From: Aestuariivirga sp.
Lineage (GTDB): Bacteria > Pseudomonadota > Alphaproteobacteria > Rhizobiales > Aestuariivirgaceae
Direction of reading: 5' to 3'
DNA: 64,000 nucleotides
NCBI RefSeq assembly: GCF_020252405.1
Contig: NZ_JADCDA010000018.1
Coordinates: 62,001-126,000, forward strand
This document shows positions 29,699 through 38,628 of this stretch, in pieces (position 1 is the first letter of the stretch; every line of letters begins with the position of its first letter). The notes under the pieces were generated by a model that was given only the letters and a program-made list of their open reading frames with translations, was not told the origin of the DNA and searched no databases. Made by a program: the position numbers and the translations under genes.

Positions 29699-31209
29699 CC
29701 TATGACCTCTTTGTTATCGGCGGCGGCGTGAACGGCTGCGGCATCGCGCGTGATGCGTCGGGGCGCGGGCTCAAGGTCTTCCTCGCCGAGCAGGGTGACC
29801 TTGCATCGGGCACCTCCAGCGCCTCGACCAAGCTCATTCACGGCGGGCTGCGCTATCTGGAGCATTATGAGTTCCGCCTGGTGCGCGAGGCGCTGATCGA
29901 GCGCGAAGTGCTGCTGAAGGCGGCGCCGCATATCATCTGGCCTCTCCGTTTCGTACTGCCCTGTCACAGTGGCCTGCGCCCCTGGCCCATCCTGCGCATG
30001 GGCCTGTTCCTCTACGATCACCTCGGCGGCCGCAGGATCCTGCCCGGCACGCGCGGCGTGAACCTGCGCACCGACGTCACGGGTGAGCCGCTGAAGGACC
30101 AGTATGTGCGCGGCTTCGAATACTCCGATTGCTGGGTGGAGGACGCGCGCCTCGTCGTCCTCAATGCGCGCGACGCGCAGGCCAGGGGTGCGGTGATCCG
30201 CACCCGCACCAAATGCATCTCCGCGCGCCGGGTGGAGAGCGCCTGGGAGATGACGGTCGAAACCGCTGACGGCCATGTGGAGACGGTGCGCGCCAGGGCG
30301 CTGATCAATTCCGCGGGCCCCTGGGTCAGCGAAGTGCTGGGCGCGGTCGTCGGCCGCAACGACCCGGACAAGATCCGCATGGTGAAGGGCAGTCACCTCG
30401 TCGTCGAGAAACTCTACAACCATGACCGCTGCTATATCTTCCAGAACGCCGACGGCCGCATCTGTTTCGCCATTCCCTATGAGCGCGACTTCACGCTCAT
30501 CGGCACGACAGACGAGGATCACAGGGGCGACCCCGGCAAACCCCACATCACTGACGCCGAGTCGGATTATCTGCTCGGAGCGGTCAGCGAATATTTCAGG
30601 AAGCCCGTGACCAGGGAGATGGTCCGCTGGTCCTATTCCGGCATCCGCCCGCTCTATGACGACGGCGCCTCCAAGGCGCAGGAGGCGACGCGCGACTATG
30701 TGCTGAAGCTCGATTGCCCGGAGGGCGGCGCTCCGCTGCTCTCGGTCTTCGGCGGCAAGATCACCACCTTCCGCCGCCTCTCGGAACACGCCATCGAAAA
30801 GATCCAGCCCTTTTTCCCCCAGATGGGCGGGCCCTGGACGCGTGATGCCGCGCTTCCCGGCGGGGACTTCGGCCATGACCGGGTGGAGCAGCATATCGCG
30901 GCACTCTCGGCGGAATATCCCTTTCTCGACAAGGTCACCGTGCGCCGCCTGTTCAAGGCCTATGGCACGGATGCCGCGCGCCTGCTTGGCGATGCGCGCT
31001 CCGCGTCCGACATGGGCCAGAGCTTCGGCCCCATCAGCGAGCGTGAGATCGACTGGCTGCGCGACAAGGAATGGGCGCGCAATGCCGATGACGTGCTGTG
31101 GCGGCGCTCCAAGCTCGGCCTGCACACCACGAAGGCGCAGCAGGAGGCCTTGCGCACCTATATGGCGTCGGCCAATGCGGTGCAGGACCTCAAGCGGGCG
31201 GGAGGCTGA
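29695..31209 (+). CDS. glpD: Glycerol-3-phosphate dehydrogenase
   Basis: 504 residues, an FAD-dependent membrane-associated enzyme that oxidises glycerol-3-phosphate to dihydroxyacetone phosphate and passes electrons to quinone. The FAD motif VIGGGVNGCGIARDASGRG opens the protein; TSSASTKLIHGGLRYLE and FGGKITTFRRLSEHA are family signatures. Translationally coupled to glpR. Confidence 0.95.
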   Translation: MTYDLFVIGGGVNGCGIARDASGRGLKVFLAEQGDLASGTSSASTKLIHGGLRYLEHYEFRLVREALIEREVLLKAAPHIIWPLRFVLPCHSGLRPWPILRMGLFLYDHLGGRRILPGTRGVNLRTDVTGEPLKDQYVRGFEYSDCWVEDARLVVLNARDAQARGAVIRTRTKCISARRVESAWEMTVETADGHVETVRARALINSAGPWVSEVLGAVVGRNDPDKIRMVKGSHLVVEKLYNHDRCYIFQNADGRICFAIPYERDFTLIGTTDEDHRGDPGKPHITDAESDYLLGAVSEYFRKPVTREMVRWSYSGIRPLYDDGASKAQEATRDYVLKLDCPEGGAPLLSVFGGKITTFRRLSEHAIEKIQPFFPQMGGPWTRDAALPGGDFGHDRVEQHIAALSAEYPFLDKVTVRRLFKAYGTDAARLLGDARSASDMGQSFGPISEREIDWLRDKEWARNADDVLWRRSKLGLHTTKAQQEALRTYMASANAVQDLKRAGG

Positions 31210-31212
31210 ATC

Positions 31213-32697
31213 ATGGCGGACGTGATCCTCGCGATCGACCAGGGCACAACCTCGTCCCGCGCCATCGTCTTCGATGCGAAGCTGAAACCCGTCGCCATCG
31301 GCCAGCAGGAGTTCCGGCAGTTCTATCCGAAGTCCGGCTGGGTTGAGCACGATGCGGAGGAGATCTGGTCCTCCGTCATCGCCACCTGCAAGTCCGCGCT
31401 GCGCAAGTCGAAGGTGGAAGCGGCGGCGGTGAGGGCCATCGGCATCACCAACCAGCGCGAAACGGTGGTGATCTGGAACCGCCGCACCGGCAAACCCATC
31501 CACAAGGCCATCGTCTGGCAGGACCGGCGCACGTCGGATTTCTGCGCAACGCTGAAGTCGAAGGGTCTTGAGCCTCTGTTCAGCCAGAAGACGGGTCTGC
31601 TGCTCGACCCCTATTTCTCCGGCACCAAGATCCGCTGGCTTCTCGACAATGTGAAAGGCGCGCGCGCCAGGGCGGAAGCGGGCGAGCTTGCCTTCGGCAC
31701 CATCGACTGCTTCCTCATCTGGCGCCTCACCGGCGGGCGCGTCCATGCGACGGACGCAACCAACGCCTCCCGAACGCTGCTCTACAACATTCACACGGGC
31801 GACTGGGACGCGGAGCTGCTGCGCCTCCTTGATATCCCGAAAAATCTTCTGCCGGAAGTAAAGGACTGCGCGGCTGACTTCGGCGCCACCGATCCGGCCC
31901 TGTTTGGTGCCGCGGTGCCGATCCGCGGCGTGGCCGGCGACCAGCAGGCCGCCACCATCGGGCAGGCCTGCTTCGAACCCGGCATGATGAAGGCCACCTA
32001 TGGAACCGGCTGCTTCGCGTTGCTCAACACGGGCGGCACGGCCGTGCTGTCGCGCAACCGGCTGCTCACCACCATCGCCTATCAGCTTGACGGCAAGCGA
32101 ACCTACGCGCTCGAAGGCGCCATCTTCATCGCAGGCGCTGCGGTGCAGTGGCTGCGTGACGGGCTGAAACTGGTGAAAACCGCGGGCGAGACCGGCAAGC
32201 TGGCGCGGCAGGCGGACCCCAACCAGCAGGTCTATCTCGTGCCGGCTTTTGTGGGCCTCGGCGCTCCTTACTGGAATGCCGAGGCGCGCGGCGCCATCTT
32301 CGGACTGACCCGCGCCACCACGGCGAGGGAACTGGCCCGGGCAACGCTCGAATCGGTCTGCTACCAGACGCGCGACCTGCTGGAGGCGATGCGCAAGGAC
32401 ATCGGCCACGCGCAGAGCACCATCCTGCGAGTCGATGGCGGCATGTCCGCCTCGGACTGGACCATGCAGCAGCTCGCCGACATGCTCGATGCGCCGGTTG
32501 ACCGTCCGCCAATCCTCGAGACCACGGCATTGGGGGCGGCCTATCTCGCCGGACTGAAGGTGGGCATGTTCCCCGAGCCTGCGCGCTTTGCCAAATCCTG
32601 GAAAAAGCAGAAGCGCTTCACGCCGAAAATGAAGCCGGCGGAACGCGACGCGAAATACGCGGGCTGGCAGGACGCCATCCGCAAGCTCCTCGCCTGA
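31213..32697 (+). CDS. glpK: Glycerol kinase
   Basis: 494-residue FGGY kinase that phosphorylates glycerol with ATP. Seen: [45 protein letters not shown] and the second ATP block DGGMSASDW. It starts 3 bases after glpD and ends directly against the convergent SDR stop (TGATCA is shared across the junction), with no room for a terminator. Confidence 0.96.
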   Translation: MADVILAIDQGTTSSRAIVFDAKLKPVAIGQQEFRQFYPKSGWVEHDAEEIWSSVIATCKSALRKSKVEAAAVRAIGITNQRETVVIWNRRTGKPIHKAIVWQDRRTSDFCATLKSKGLEPLFSQKTGLLLDPYFSGTKIRWLLDNVKGARARAEAGELAFGTIDCFLIWRLTGGRVHATDATNASRTLLYNIHTGDWDAELLRLLDIPKNLLPEVKDCAADFGATDPALFGAAVPIRGVAGDQQAATIGQACFEPGMMKATYGTGCFALLNTGGTAVLSRNRLLTTIAYQLDGKRTYALEGAIFIAGAAVQWLRDGLKLVKTAGETGKLARQADPNQQVYLVPAFVGLGAPYWNAEARGAIFGLTRATTARELARATLESVCYQTRDLLEAMRKDIGHAQSTILRVDGGMSASDWTMQQLADMLDAPVDRPPILETTALGAAYLAGLKVGMFPEPARFAKSWKKQKRFTPKMKPAERDAKYAGWQDAIRKLLA

Positions 32698-33453
32698 TCA
32701 CGCCGCCTTCAGCACGAAGCGCGTGATGAACCGGAAAAACAGCGGATAGGGCAATGCCCGGAGGATGCGCAGGATGACCACGAAGCGGCGGGGATAGGCA
32801 ATCTCGAAACGGCCCTCCGCCAGGCCTGCGATGGTGCGGCGAGCCGCCTCGTCCGGCTGCATCAGGAAGGGCATGTCGAAGTCGTTCTGCGCTGTCAGCG
32901 GGGTTGCCACAAAGCCGGGGTTGATGACGCTGATGCGCACTCCCTTCAGCTTCATCTCCGGTGCGAGGCATTCCGCAAGATTGATAAGCGCCGCTTTGGT
33001 CGGCCCATAGGCCGCCGCCTTGGGCAAGCCCATGAAACCCGCAACCGAGGCAATCCACGAAATCTGCCCCTTCCCCCGCGCCATCATGCGTGGCGCCACG
33101 GCGGCCAGACAGTTGACCACGCCGATATAGTTCGTCTCCATGGTATGGGCGAATAGTTTCGGATCGATACTGTCGATCGCGACCGGCGCGTAAGTGCCGG
33201 CCCCAAACACCACAAGGTCAATCGGCCCCAGTTCGGACTCGATACGGCCAGCGGCGGCCGCGCAGGCGTCTGCATCGGTCACGTCTAACGGTATCGGTAC
33301 GACACCAGTTCCGAAACCGCCCAGCTTCTCGGCCGAGCGGGCTGATGCCGCGACCTTCACGCCCGCCGCCATGAGCTGCAGCACAATCTCCCGGCCGATG
33401 CCGGTGGACGCGCCGGTGACCCAGGCCGTCTTCCAGGGCAGCGCCTGCGCCAC
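32698..33453 (-). CDS. SDR oxidoreductase of the RpoE-ChrR locus
   Basis: 251 residues with TGASTGIGRE (cofactor), S-V-A catalytic Ser region (WIASVAG) and YGPTK as the Tyr/Lys pair. A hydrophobic, basic C terminus (PYPLFFRFITRF) suggests membrane contact. It follows chrR by 3 bases, so it is the third gene of the rpoE operon. Related SDR genes accompany the same lipid gene set in other proteobacteria. A lipid substrate is inferred. Confidence 0.88.
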   Translation of the reverse strand: MAQALPWKTAWVTGASTGIGREIVLQLMAAGVKVAASARSAEKLGGFGTGVVPIPLDVTDADACAAAAGRIESELGPIDLVVFGAGTYAPVAIDSIDPKLFAHTMETNYIGVVNCLAAVAPRMMARGKGQISWIASVAGFMGLPKAAAYGPTKAALINLAECLAPEMKLKGVRISVINPGFVATPLTAQNDFDMPFLMQPDEAARRTIAGLAEGRFEIAYPRRFVVILRILRALPYPLFFRFITRFVLKAA

Positions 33454-33456
33454 GCC

Positions 33457-34107
33457 TCAGATACCCACGAAGGGCTGCAGCAGGCGGGCGGCGAGGGACT
33501 TGAAGCGGGTGGGGCGCTCGGTGGCAACGAGGCAGATGCAGTCGCCGTCCCGCTCCACGACGGGGCGATGTTCGATCTCCTCGTCGAGGTCGGCAACGTC
33601 GCCCGCGGCGAAGCGGCCCATATGGTCAACATAGGCGCCCTTCAGCACCATGGTGATTTCCTCGCCGCCATGGCCATGCTCCGGCATGGCGCGCCCGGCG
33701 CCGATGCGCAACAGACGCAGCCGGCCCTGGGCGGAGGACCCGAGCTTCACCTCGAAAATCGCCACGCCGGGCGCCTTCGTCTTCCAGCCAAGCTCATCGA
33801 GGCTGGACACGGGCAGCAGGCCGGCCAATGGCCGCGGCACCGCCGCACGCGGCGCGGGAACCGGCAGGCGGTAGAGCCCCGCCTGCTCCAGCGCGGCGAA
33901 GGTGCGGTTGCGGCAGTCATCGGACACCGCCTCGACGCCGGCGCCTTCCAGAAATTCGCCGCCCAAAGCCTCAGCCGCGCGCATTCCACTGCGGCAGGCC
34001 GGGCAGACGGCGACATGCGCGGTCGCCACCACCGAAAAGGCCTCGCCGAGGGTGCCCGCCGCATAAGCAAGAAGCGTGCTGTCATCGAGATGATGGTTCG
34101 GTATCAA
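33457..34107 (-). CDS. chrR: Anti-sigma factor ChrR
   Basis: 216 residues. The N-terminal zinc anti-sigma domain has H6, H31, C35 and C38 at exactly the ligand positions known in Rhodobacter sphaeroides ChrR. The C-terminal cupin-like domain has H144, H146, E150 and H180, each offset by three from the Rhodobacter ligands. ChrR holds RpoE inactive until singlet oxygen or certain peroxides appear. Its start overlaps the rpoE stop by four bases. Confidence 0.95.
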   Translation of the reverse strand: MIPNHHLDDSTLLAYAAGTLGEAFSVVATAHVAVCPACRSGMRAAEALGGEFLEGAGVEAVSDDCRNRTFAALEQAGLYRLPVPAPRAAVPRPLAGLLPVSSLDELGWKTKAPGVAIFEVKLGSSAQGRLRLLRIGAGRAMPEHGHGGEEITMVLKGAYVDHMGRFAAGDVADLDEEIEHRPVVERDGDCICLVATERPTRFKSLAARLLQPFVGI

Positions 34108-34703
34108 AGTCCGGTCTCCAGAATGCGGCGCAGGCGCCCATAAGCCAGGCGCATGCGCGATTTCACGGTTCCGAGAGGGATCGCCAATTTCGAGGCGATC
34201 TCGCTCTGCGGCAGCTCTTCCACAAAGGACAGGACAAGGATCTGCCGCTGCTCCTCGGGGATTTCCTGCAGGGCCCGGGCGACGAGCCCGTTCTCCTGCT
34301 TGCGGCCCAGCAGCTCCTCGCCCTCCGGCGCCTCCGACGGCTCGTCATAGTCGCCGAGTTCCGTCGTTGGCATATGCACATCGCGCCGGACCCTGTCGAT
34401 GCGCAGGTTCCGGGCGATGGTGAAGACCCATGTCGTCACCGAGCCCTTGGACGGCTCGTAAAGCGCCGCCTTGGTCCACACCGCGATCATCGCGTCCTGC
34501 GCCAGATCCTCGGCCAGCTCGGCGGAGGTGTTCTTGCGCATCATGAAACTTTTGAGGCGGGGCGCGAAATGATCGAAAAGCTGGCCAAAGGCCTGCCGGT
34601 CGCGATTTTGCGCCACCCTTGTGATCAGCGAGCGGAACAGCGATTCGAGCCGCTGTTTCTCCTCGTCCTTACGCCTGTCTGCCAGTTCCATGACGGCATA
34701 CAT
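34104..34703 (-). CDS. rpoE: ECF sigma factor RpoE (ECF11, singlet-oxygen type)
   Basis: 199 residues. Sigma region 2 is seen in LAEDLAQDAMIAVW and TWVFTIARNLRIDRVRR; region 4 in LPQSEIASKLAIPLGTVKSR. Coupling to ChrR identifies the photo-oxidative stress group. AGGGGA precedes the ATG at 34703; an internal Met (MELADRR) is possible. The gene is preceded by a TGATCC-N16-CGTA promoter, implying autoregulation. Confidence 0.95.
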   Translation of the reverse strand: MYAVMELADRRKDEEKQRLESLFRSLITRVAQNRDRQAFGQLFDHFAPRLKSFMMRKNTSAELAEDLAQDAMIAVWTKAALYEPSKGSVTTWVFTIARNLRIDRVRRDVHMPTTELGDYDEPSEAPEGEELLGRKQENGLVARALQEIPEEQRQILVLSFVEELPQSEIASKLAIPLGTVKSRMRLAYGRLRRILETGL

Positions 34704-34728
34704 AGCACAATCCCCTGTTTGTCGAGGT

Positions 34729-34754
34729 TACGCTTTCATGCTAGCGGCGGATCA
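34729..34754 (-). promoter_or_regulatory. Predicted RpoE-type promoter for rpoE-chrR-SDR
   Basis: Minus-strand TGATCC (34749-34754), 16 bases, CGTA (34729-34732). TGATCC is the published -35 element of the R. sphaeroides RpoE. The predicted leader to the rpoE ATG is about 20 bases. Confidence 0.75.
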
Positions 34755-34756
34755 CC

Positions 34757-34782
34757 TGATCCGTGCCCGTGGACGGGGCGTA
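34757..34782 (+). promoter_or_regulatory. Predicted RpoE-type promoter for the FAD/DUF1365/CFA/DUF3833 operon
   Basis: Plus-strand TGATCC (34757-34762), exactly 16 bases, CGTA (34779-34782), about 28 bases before the GTG start at 34811. It is the mirror image of the promoter for rpoE, only 2 bases apart. Confidence 0.75.
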
Positions 34783-34810
34783 GCGGAACCTAACAAGGAA
34801 CAGGCCCAAC

Positions 34811-36157
34811 GTGAAACCCCGCCACATCGCCGTCGTCGGATCCGGAATTTCAGGCCTGTCGGCGGCCTGGCTTCTGTCGCGGACCAACCGGGTCACCCTA
34901 ATCGAGGCCGATGCCCGGCCAGGCGGCCACTCCAACACGGTGGACTGCGAGGTCCACGGCATTGACGTGTCGGTCGATACCGGCTTCATCGTCTACAATC
35001 CTCCGGCCTACCCCAACCTGACCGCGCTGTTTGCCCGGCTTAAGGTGCCTACAGTTCCCTCGAACATGAGTTTCGCCGTGTCCATGGGCGGCGGCGCTTA
35101 TGAATATGCAGGCTCCGGCCTGTCCCAGCTCGTCGGTCAGCCGAAGAACCTGCTTGACCCCGGCCACTGGCGGATGATGCGCGACATTCCGCGCTTCTTC
35201 AAAACCGCGCTCGACCGGCTCCCGGCCCTTTCGGATGACGTGACGCTTGGCCAGTTCCTGAAGGCGGAGGGTTATTCCGACTGTTTCCGCGACCGGCATC
35301 TGCTGCCCATGGCCGGCGCCATCTGGTCCGCGGCGCCTGGCGCCATGTGCGATTATCCGGCGCGCGCCTTCATCCGCTTCTTCGAAAATCACGGACTGCT
35401 GCGGATCAAGAACCGGCCGCAGTGGCGCACCGTCAGGGGCGGCTCGCGCGAATATGTCTCCCGGATCATCCGCGATGGCGCCTTCGAAACAAGGCTCCGC
35501 ACCCCCATCGCCGCCATCCGCCGCGGCCGCGCTGGTGTGACGCTGCGGGCCGTCAACGGCGAGGAACAGGCCTTCGATGACGTAGTGCTGGCCTGCCACG
35601 CCGACCAGGCGCTCGCCATGCTGTCGGACGCCTCGCCGGAGGAACGCCGCCTGCTGTCCTGCTTCCGCTATTCGCAGAACCGCGCGGTATTGCACCTTGA
35701 CCAGCGGTTCATGCCGAAGCGCCGCCGCCTGTGGTCCAGCTGGAACTATCTCTCCGGCCTGCCGCCCCATGGCGCTGCCGCGAGTTCCGTCACCTACTGG
35801 ATGAACAGGCTGCAGCCGCTTGCCGTCGATGTGCCGGTCTTCGTCAGCCTCAATCCGCTCGCCGAGCCGGATCTATCCAAGGTGCTTGGCGAGTTCGACT
35901 ATGCGCATCCGGTCTTCGATCCGGCCGCCATGGCCGCCCAGCGCGAGATGTGGACGATCCAGGGCGCGCAGCACACGTGGTTCTGCGGCGCCTATATGGG
36001 ATCGGGCTTCCACGAGGACGGCATCCAGGCGGGCCTCGCGGTGGCGGAGAGCCTCGGCTGCCTGAAGCGCCCGTGGTCGGTCGCCAATGAATCCGGCCGC
36101 ATTCACCCCGGGCCCCAGGACCCGCGGTCGCCGGCCATTCAGGCGCCTGCCGCGTAA
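34811..36157 (+). CDS. FAD-dependent amine oxidase-like protein
   Basis: 448 residues starting with GTG, with AAGGAA about 12 bases upstream. It has the dinucleotide motif VVGSGISGLSAAWLLS, then ADARPGGHSNTVD, and C-terminal FCGAYMGSGFHEDGIQAG typical of FAD-binding desaturase/amine-oxidase folds. Homologues are encoded with CFA-like methyltransferases in RpoE-ChrR regulons; in R. sphaeroides such a protein acts in fatty-acid modification (furan fatty acid pathway, recalled). A role in modifying unsaturated acyl chains is therefore likely. Confidence 0.85.
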   Translation: MKPRHIAVVGSGISGLSAAWLLSRTNRVTLIEADARPGGHSNTVDCEVHGIDVSVDTGFIVYNPPAYPNLTALFARLKVPTVPSNMSFAVSMGGGAYEYAGSGLSQLVGQPKNLLDPGHWRMMRDIPRFFKTALDRLPALSDDVTLGQFLKAEGYSDCFRDRHLLPMAGAIWSAAPGAMCDYPARAFIRFFENHGLLRIKNRPQWRTVRGGSREYVSRIIRDGAFETRLRTPIAAIRRGRAGVTLRAVNGEEQAFDDVVLACHADQALAMLSDASPEERRLLSCFRYSQNRAVLHLDQRFMPKRRRLWSSWNYLSGLPPHGAAASSVTYWMNRLQPLAVDVPVFVSLNPLAEPDLSKVLGEFDYAHPVFDPAAMAAQREMWTIQGAQHTWFCGAYMGSGFHEDGIQAGLAVAESLGCLKRPWSVANESGRIHPGPQDPRSPAIQAPAA

Positions 36158-36930
36158 TGGCCGAAAGCTGCCTCTATCACGGCGAAGTGGTGCACCGGCG
36201 GTTGAACCCGCTGCGCCACGAGCTGCGCTACCGGGTTTTCAACCTTCTGGCTGACGTCGACGGGCTTGACGCCATGTCGCGCCGCCTCAGGCTCTTCAGT
36301 TACAATCGCCTCAACCTCTTCTCCATCATGGACCGCAACCATGGCCCGGGTGACGGAACCCCGGTGCGCGATCATGCCTGGGCGCTGGTGCGCGCGGCGG
36401 ATGGCGGAGACAAGGTGCGCCGCATCTTCATGTTCTGCTATCCGAGCGTGCTCGGCTATGTGTTCAATCCGCTCACCGTCTATTATGGCCTCGATGGCGA
36501 AGACCGGCTGCGGCTGATGATTTATGAAGTGAACAACACCTTCGGCGGGCGCCATTCCTATGTGCTGCCGGTGGGTGACGGTCTGGCCCGCACCGCGCCC
36601 AAGCATTTCTTCGTCTCGCCCTTCAACGCGGTCGAGGGCCGCTACACCTTCAACTTCACCGCGCCGGAAGAAAAGATGGCGCTGGGCGTGGCGCTCAGCG
36701 TCGGCGGCAAGCCGGTGCTCAAGGCCTATGTCAGCGGCAGCCGGAAGCCTTTGACGGACGGCAATCTGCTCCGCTCCTTCCTCGGCATTCCGCTCCTGAC
36801 GCTGAAGGTGACGGGGGCCATTCACCTTCACGCCTTGAAACTCCTGTGGAAGGGCCTCAAACTCCATCGGCGGCCCGCCGGCCCGAACCACACCGTCGAT
36901 TACCTTCCCGAGGTCCGTTCCCAGCCATGA
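36157..36930 (+). CDS. DUF1365 family protein
   Basis: 257 residues. Signature parts are YHGEVVHRRLNPLRHELRYR at the N terminus, FCYPSVLGYVFNPLTVYYG in the middle and EVNNTFGGRHSYVL. DUF1365 proteins nearly always sit between an FAD oxidoreductase and a CFA-like methyltransferase, as here. It overlaps the upstream gene by one base and the downstream one by four. Activity is not established; acyl-lipid modification is inferred from partners. Confidence 0.9.
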   Translation: MAESCLYHGEVVHRRLNPLRHELRYRVFNLLADVDGLDAMSRRLRLFSYNRLNLFSIMDRNHGPGDGTPVRDHAWALVRAADGGDKVRRIFMFCYPSVLGYVFNPLTVYYGLDGEDRLRLMIYEVNNTFGGRHSYVLPVGDGLARTAPKHFFVSPFNAVEGRYTFNFTAPEEKMALGVALSVGGKPVLKAYVSGSRKPLTDGNLLRSFLGIPLLTLKVTGAIHLHALKLLWKGLKLHRRPAGPNHTVDYLPEVRSQP

Positions 36931-38123
36931 CCACCGAGACACTGCATGCCCGAGAGAGCCTGATCGGAAAGGCGATTGCCGCCGCCGGCCGGCGCATGAT
37001 GCCGCGTGACCTCGCGGGCGGCCTGACGCTGACGCTGCCCTCGGGCCGCCAGCACCGCATCGGCTTCCAGAAGCCCGGCATTCACTGCGACCTCACGCTG
37101 CGCAGCTACCGCCCGGTGTTTTCAGCCATGCGGCGCGGTGCCATCGGTTTTGCCGAAAGCGTCATGCTGGGTGACATCGACAGCACCGACATCACCGCCG
37201 TGCTGCGCTTCTACCTGCGGAACCGTGACGCGCTGAACCGCGCGGGCAAGTCCGTTTTCTTCAAGAGCCTGGGCGATCGTCTGTTTCATATGCTGCGCCA
37301 GAATACGCGCGCCGGCGCCCGCCGCAACATCAGCGCCCACTATGATCTCGGCAACGACTTCTACAAGCTCTGGCTCGACCCGACCATGAGCTACTCCTCG
37401 GGCTTTTTCGGCGCCGGAGCGGAGACGCTGGAGCAGAGCCAGGCCGCAAAATACCGGCTGGTGATCGATGCGCTTGGTCTCAAGGACCGGTCGGACATTC
37501 TTGAGATCGGTTGCGGCTGGGGCGGCTTCGCCGAGGTTGCGGCGGATTGCGGACACCGCGTCACCGGTCTCACCATCTCGCGCGAGCAGCTGGACTATGC
37601 GCGCGCGCGGCTGGGCGGGCGCGCCGAGATCCGCTTCCAGGACTACCGCGACACGCCGGAGCAGTTTGACGCCATCGCCTCGATCGAAATGATCGAGGCC
37701 GTGGGCGAGGCGAACTGGCCGACCTATTTCAAGGTTCTGCATGACCGGCTGAAGCCGGGCGCCGCGGCTGCCGTGCAGGCCATCACCATCGACGAGACCC
37801 TGTTCGACGGCTATCGCCGCAAGGCGGACTTCATTCAGCGCTACATCTTTCCGGGCGGCATGCTGCCGCCGAAGCGCATCCTTTCCGAGCAGGCGAGGCG
37901 CGCCGGGCTGGGCTTCGACGCCTTCAAGCTCTTCGGGCAGGATTATGCCCGGACGCTGGTGCTGTGGCGCGAGCGTTTCGAGGCCGCCTGGCCCGCCATC
38001 GCAAGACTGGGTTTCGACGAAAAATTCCGCCGCCGCTGGTGCTACTACCTCTCTTATTGCGAGGCGGGCTTCCGTGAGGGCTCGATCGACGTCGGCATCT
38101 ACCGTTTCCGGCGGGCCGGGTGA
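36927..38123 (+). CDS. Cyclopropane-fatty-acyl-phospholipid synthase family methyltransferase
   Basis: 398 residues. SAM-binding block ILEIGCGWGGFAEVAA and the CFA hallmark AHYDLGNDFYKLWLDPTMSY (about 138-156) are clear, as is the C-terminal YYLSYCEAGFREGSIDVG. It adds a methylene or methyl group from SAM to an acyl double bond at the membrane. Whether the product is a cyclopropane or a methylated furan precursor cannot be decided here. Placed under the predicted RpoE promoter. Confidence 0.92.
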   Translation: MTTETLHARESLIGKAIAAAGRRMMPRDLAGGLTLTLPSGRQHRIGFQKPGIHCDLTLRSYRPVFSAMRRGAIGFAESVMLGDIDSTDITAVLRFYLRNRDALNRAGKSVFFKSLGDRLFHMLRQNTRAGARRNISAHYDLGNDFYKLWLDPTMSYSSGFFGAGAETLEQSQAAKYRLVIDALGLKDRSDILEIGCGWGGFAEVAADCGHRVTGLTISREQLDYARARLGGRAEIRFQDYRDTPEQFDAIASIEMIEAVGEANWPTYFKVLHDRLKPGAAAAVQAITIDETLFDGYRRKADFIQRYIFPGGMLPPKRILSEQARRAGLGFDAFKLFGQDYARTLVLWRERFEAAWPAIARLGFDEKFRRRWCYYLSYCEAGFREGSIDVGIYRFRRAG

Positions 38124-38154
38124 TCGGCTTGCATCGGTTCAGCGTACTGCTGCC

Positions 38155-38628
38155 ATGCTCAAGCGCAATGACACCGCTCCCTTCGATCTGCTCTCCTGGC
38201 TGGAGGGGCAAACCCACGCCACCGGCGTGTTCGAGGACCGCAAAGGCCGCGTCCGCCGCCGCTTCGCGGTGGAGCTGACCGGCACGCCGGAGGACAACAC
38301 GCTGCGCCTTCACGAGCGGTTCGTCTTCGCGGATGGCGAGCGCCAGGAGCGCACCTGGGTGCTCACCCGCGGTGCTGACGGCGCGTTCACCGGGCGCGCG
38401 GAGGATTCGGCGTCGGACGCCCGGGGCCATTTCGCCGAAGACGTGGCCCACATGTCATCCGAGCTCAATCTCAAGGTTGGCAGGCGGCTGGTCGCGATGC
38501 GCTTCGACGACGCGTTCTATCCATCGGGGCCCGGCCTCGTGCTCAACCGCTCCACCATGAGCAAGTGGGGCATCCGACTGGGTCAGATTTTCATCCTGTT
38601 CCGCAAGGACGGTCAGCGCTCGCCGTAG
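38155..38628 (+). CDS. DUF3833 family protein
   Basis: 157 residues. The DUF3833 pattern is visible: RRRFAVELTG, TLRLHERFVFADGERQERTW, GRAED, and a C-terminal MSKWGIRLGQIFILFRK. These lipocalin-like proteins commonly end the CFA/DUF1365 cluster. Start MLKRNDTAP is chosen because it follows the CFA stop by 31 bases. The last 16 bases overlap the 3' end of the convergent SGNH hydrolase gene. Confidence 0.85.
   Translation: MLKRNDTAPFDLLSWLEGQTHATGVFEDRKGRVRRRFAVELTGTPEDNTLRLHERFVFADGERQERTWVLTRGADGAFTGRAEDSASDARGHFAEDVAHMSSELNLKVGRRLVAMRFDDAFYPSGPGLVLNRSTMSKWGIRLGQIFILFRKDGQRSP

Noticed and set aside
29617-32409. 930-codon open frame on the minus strand opposite glpD and glpK
   Set aside because: Long antisense frames arise from the strong GC bias at third positions; the plus strand encodes glpD and glpK with full motifs.
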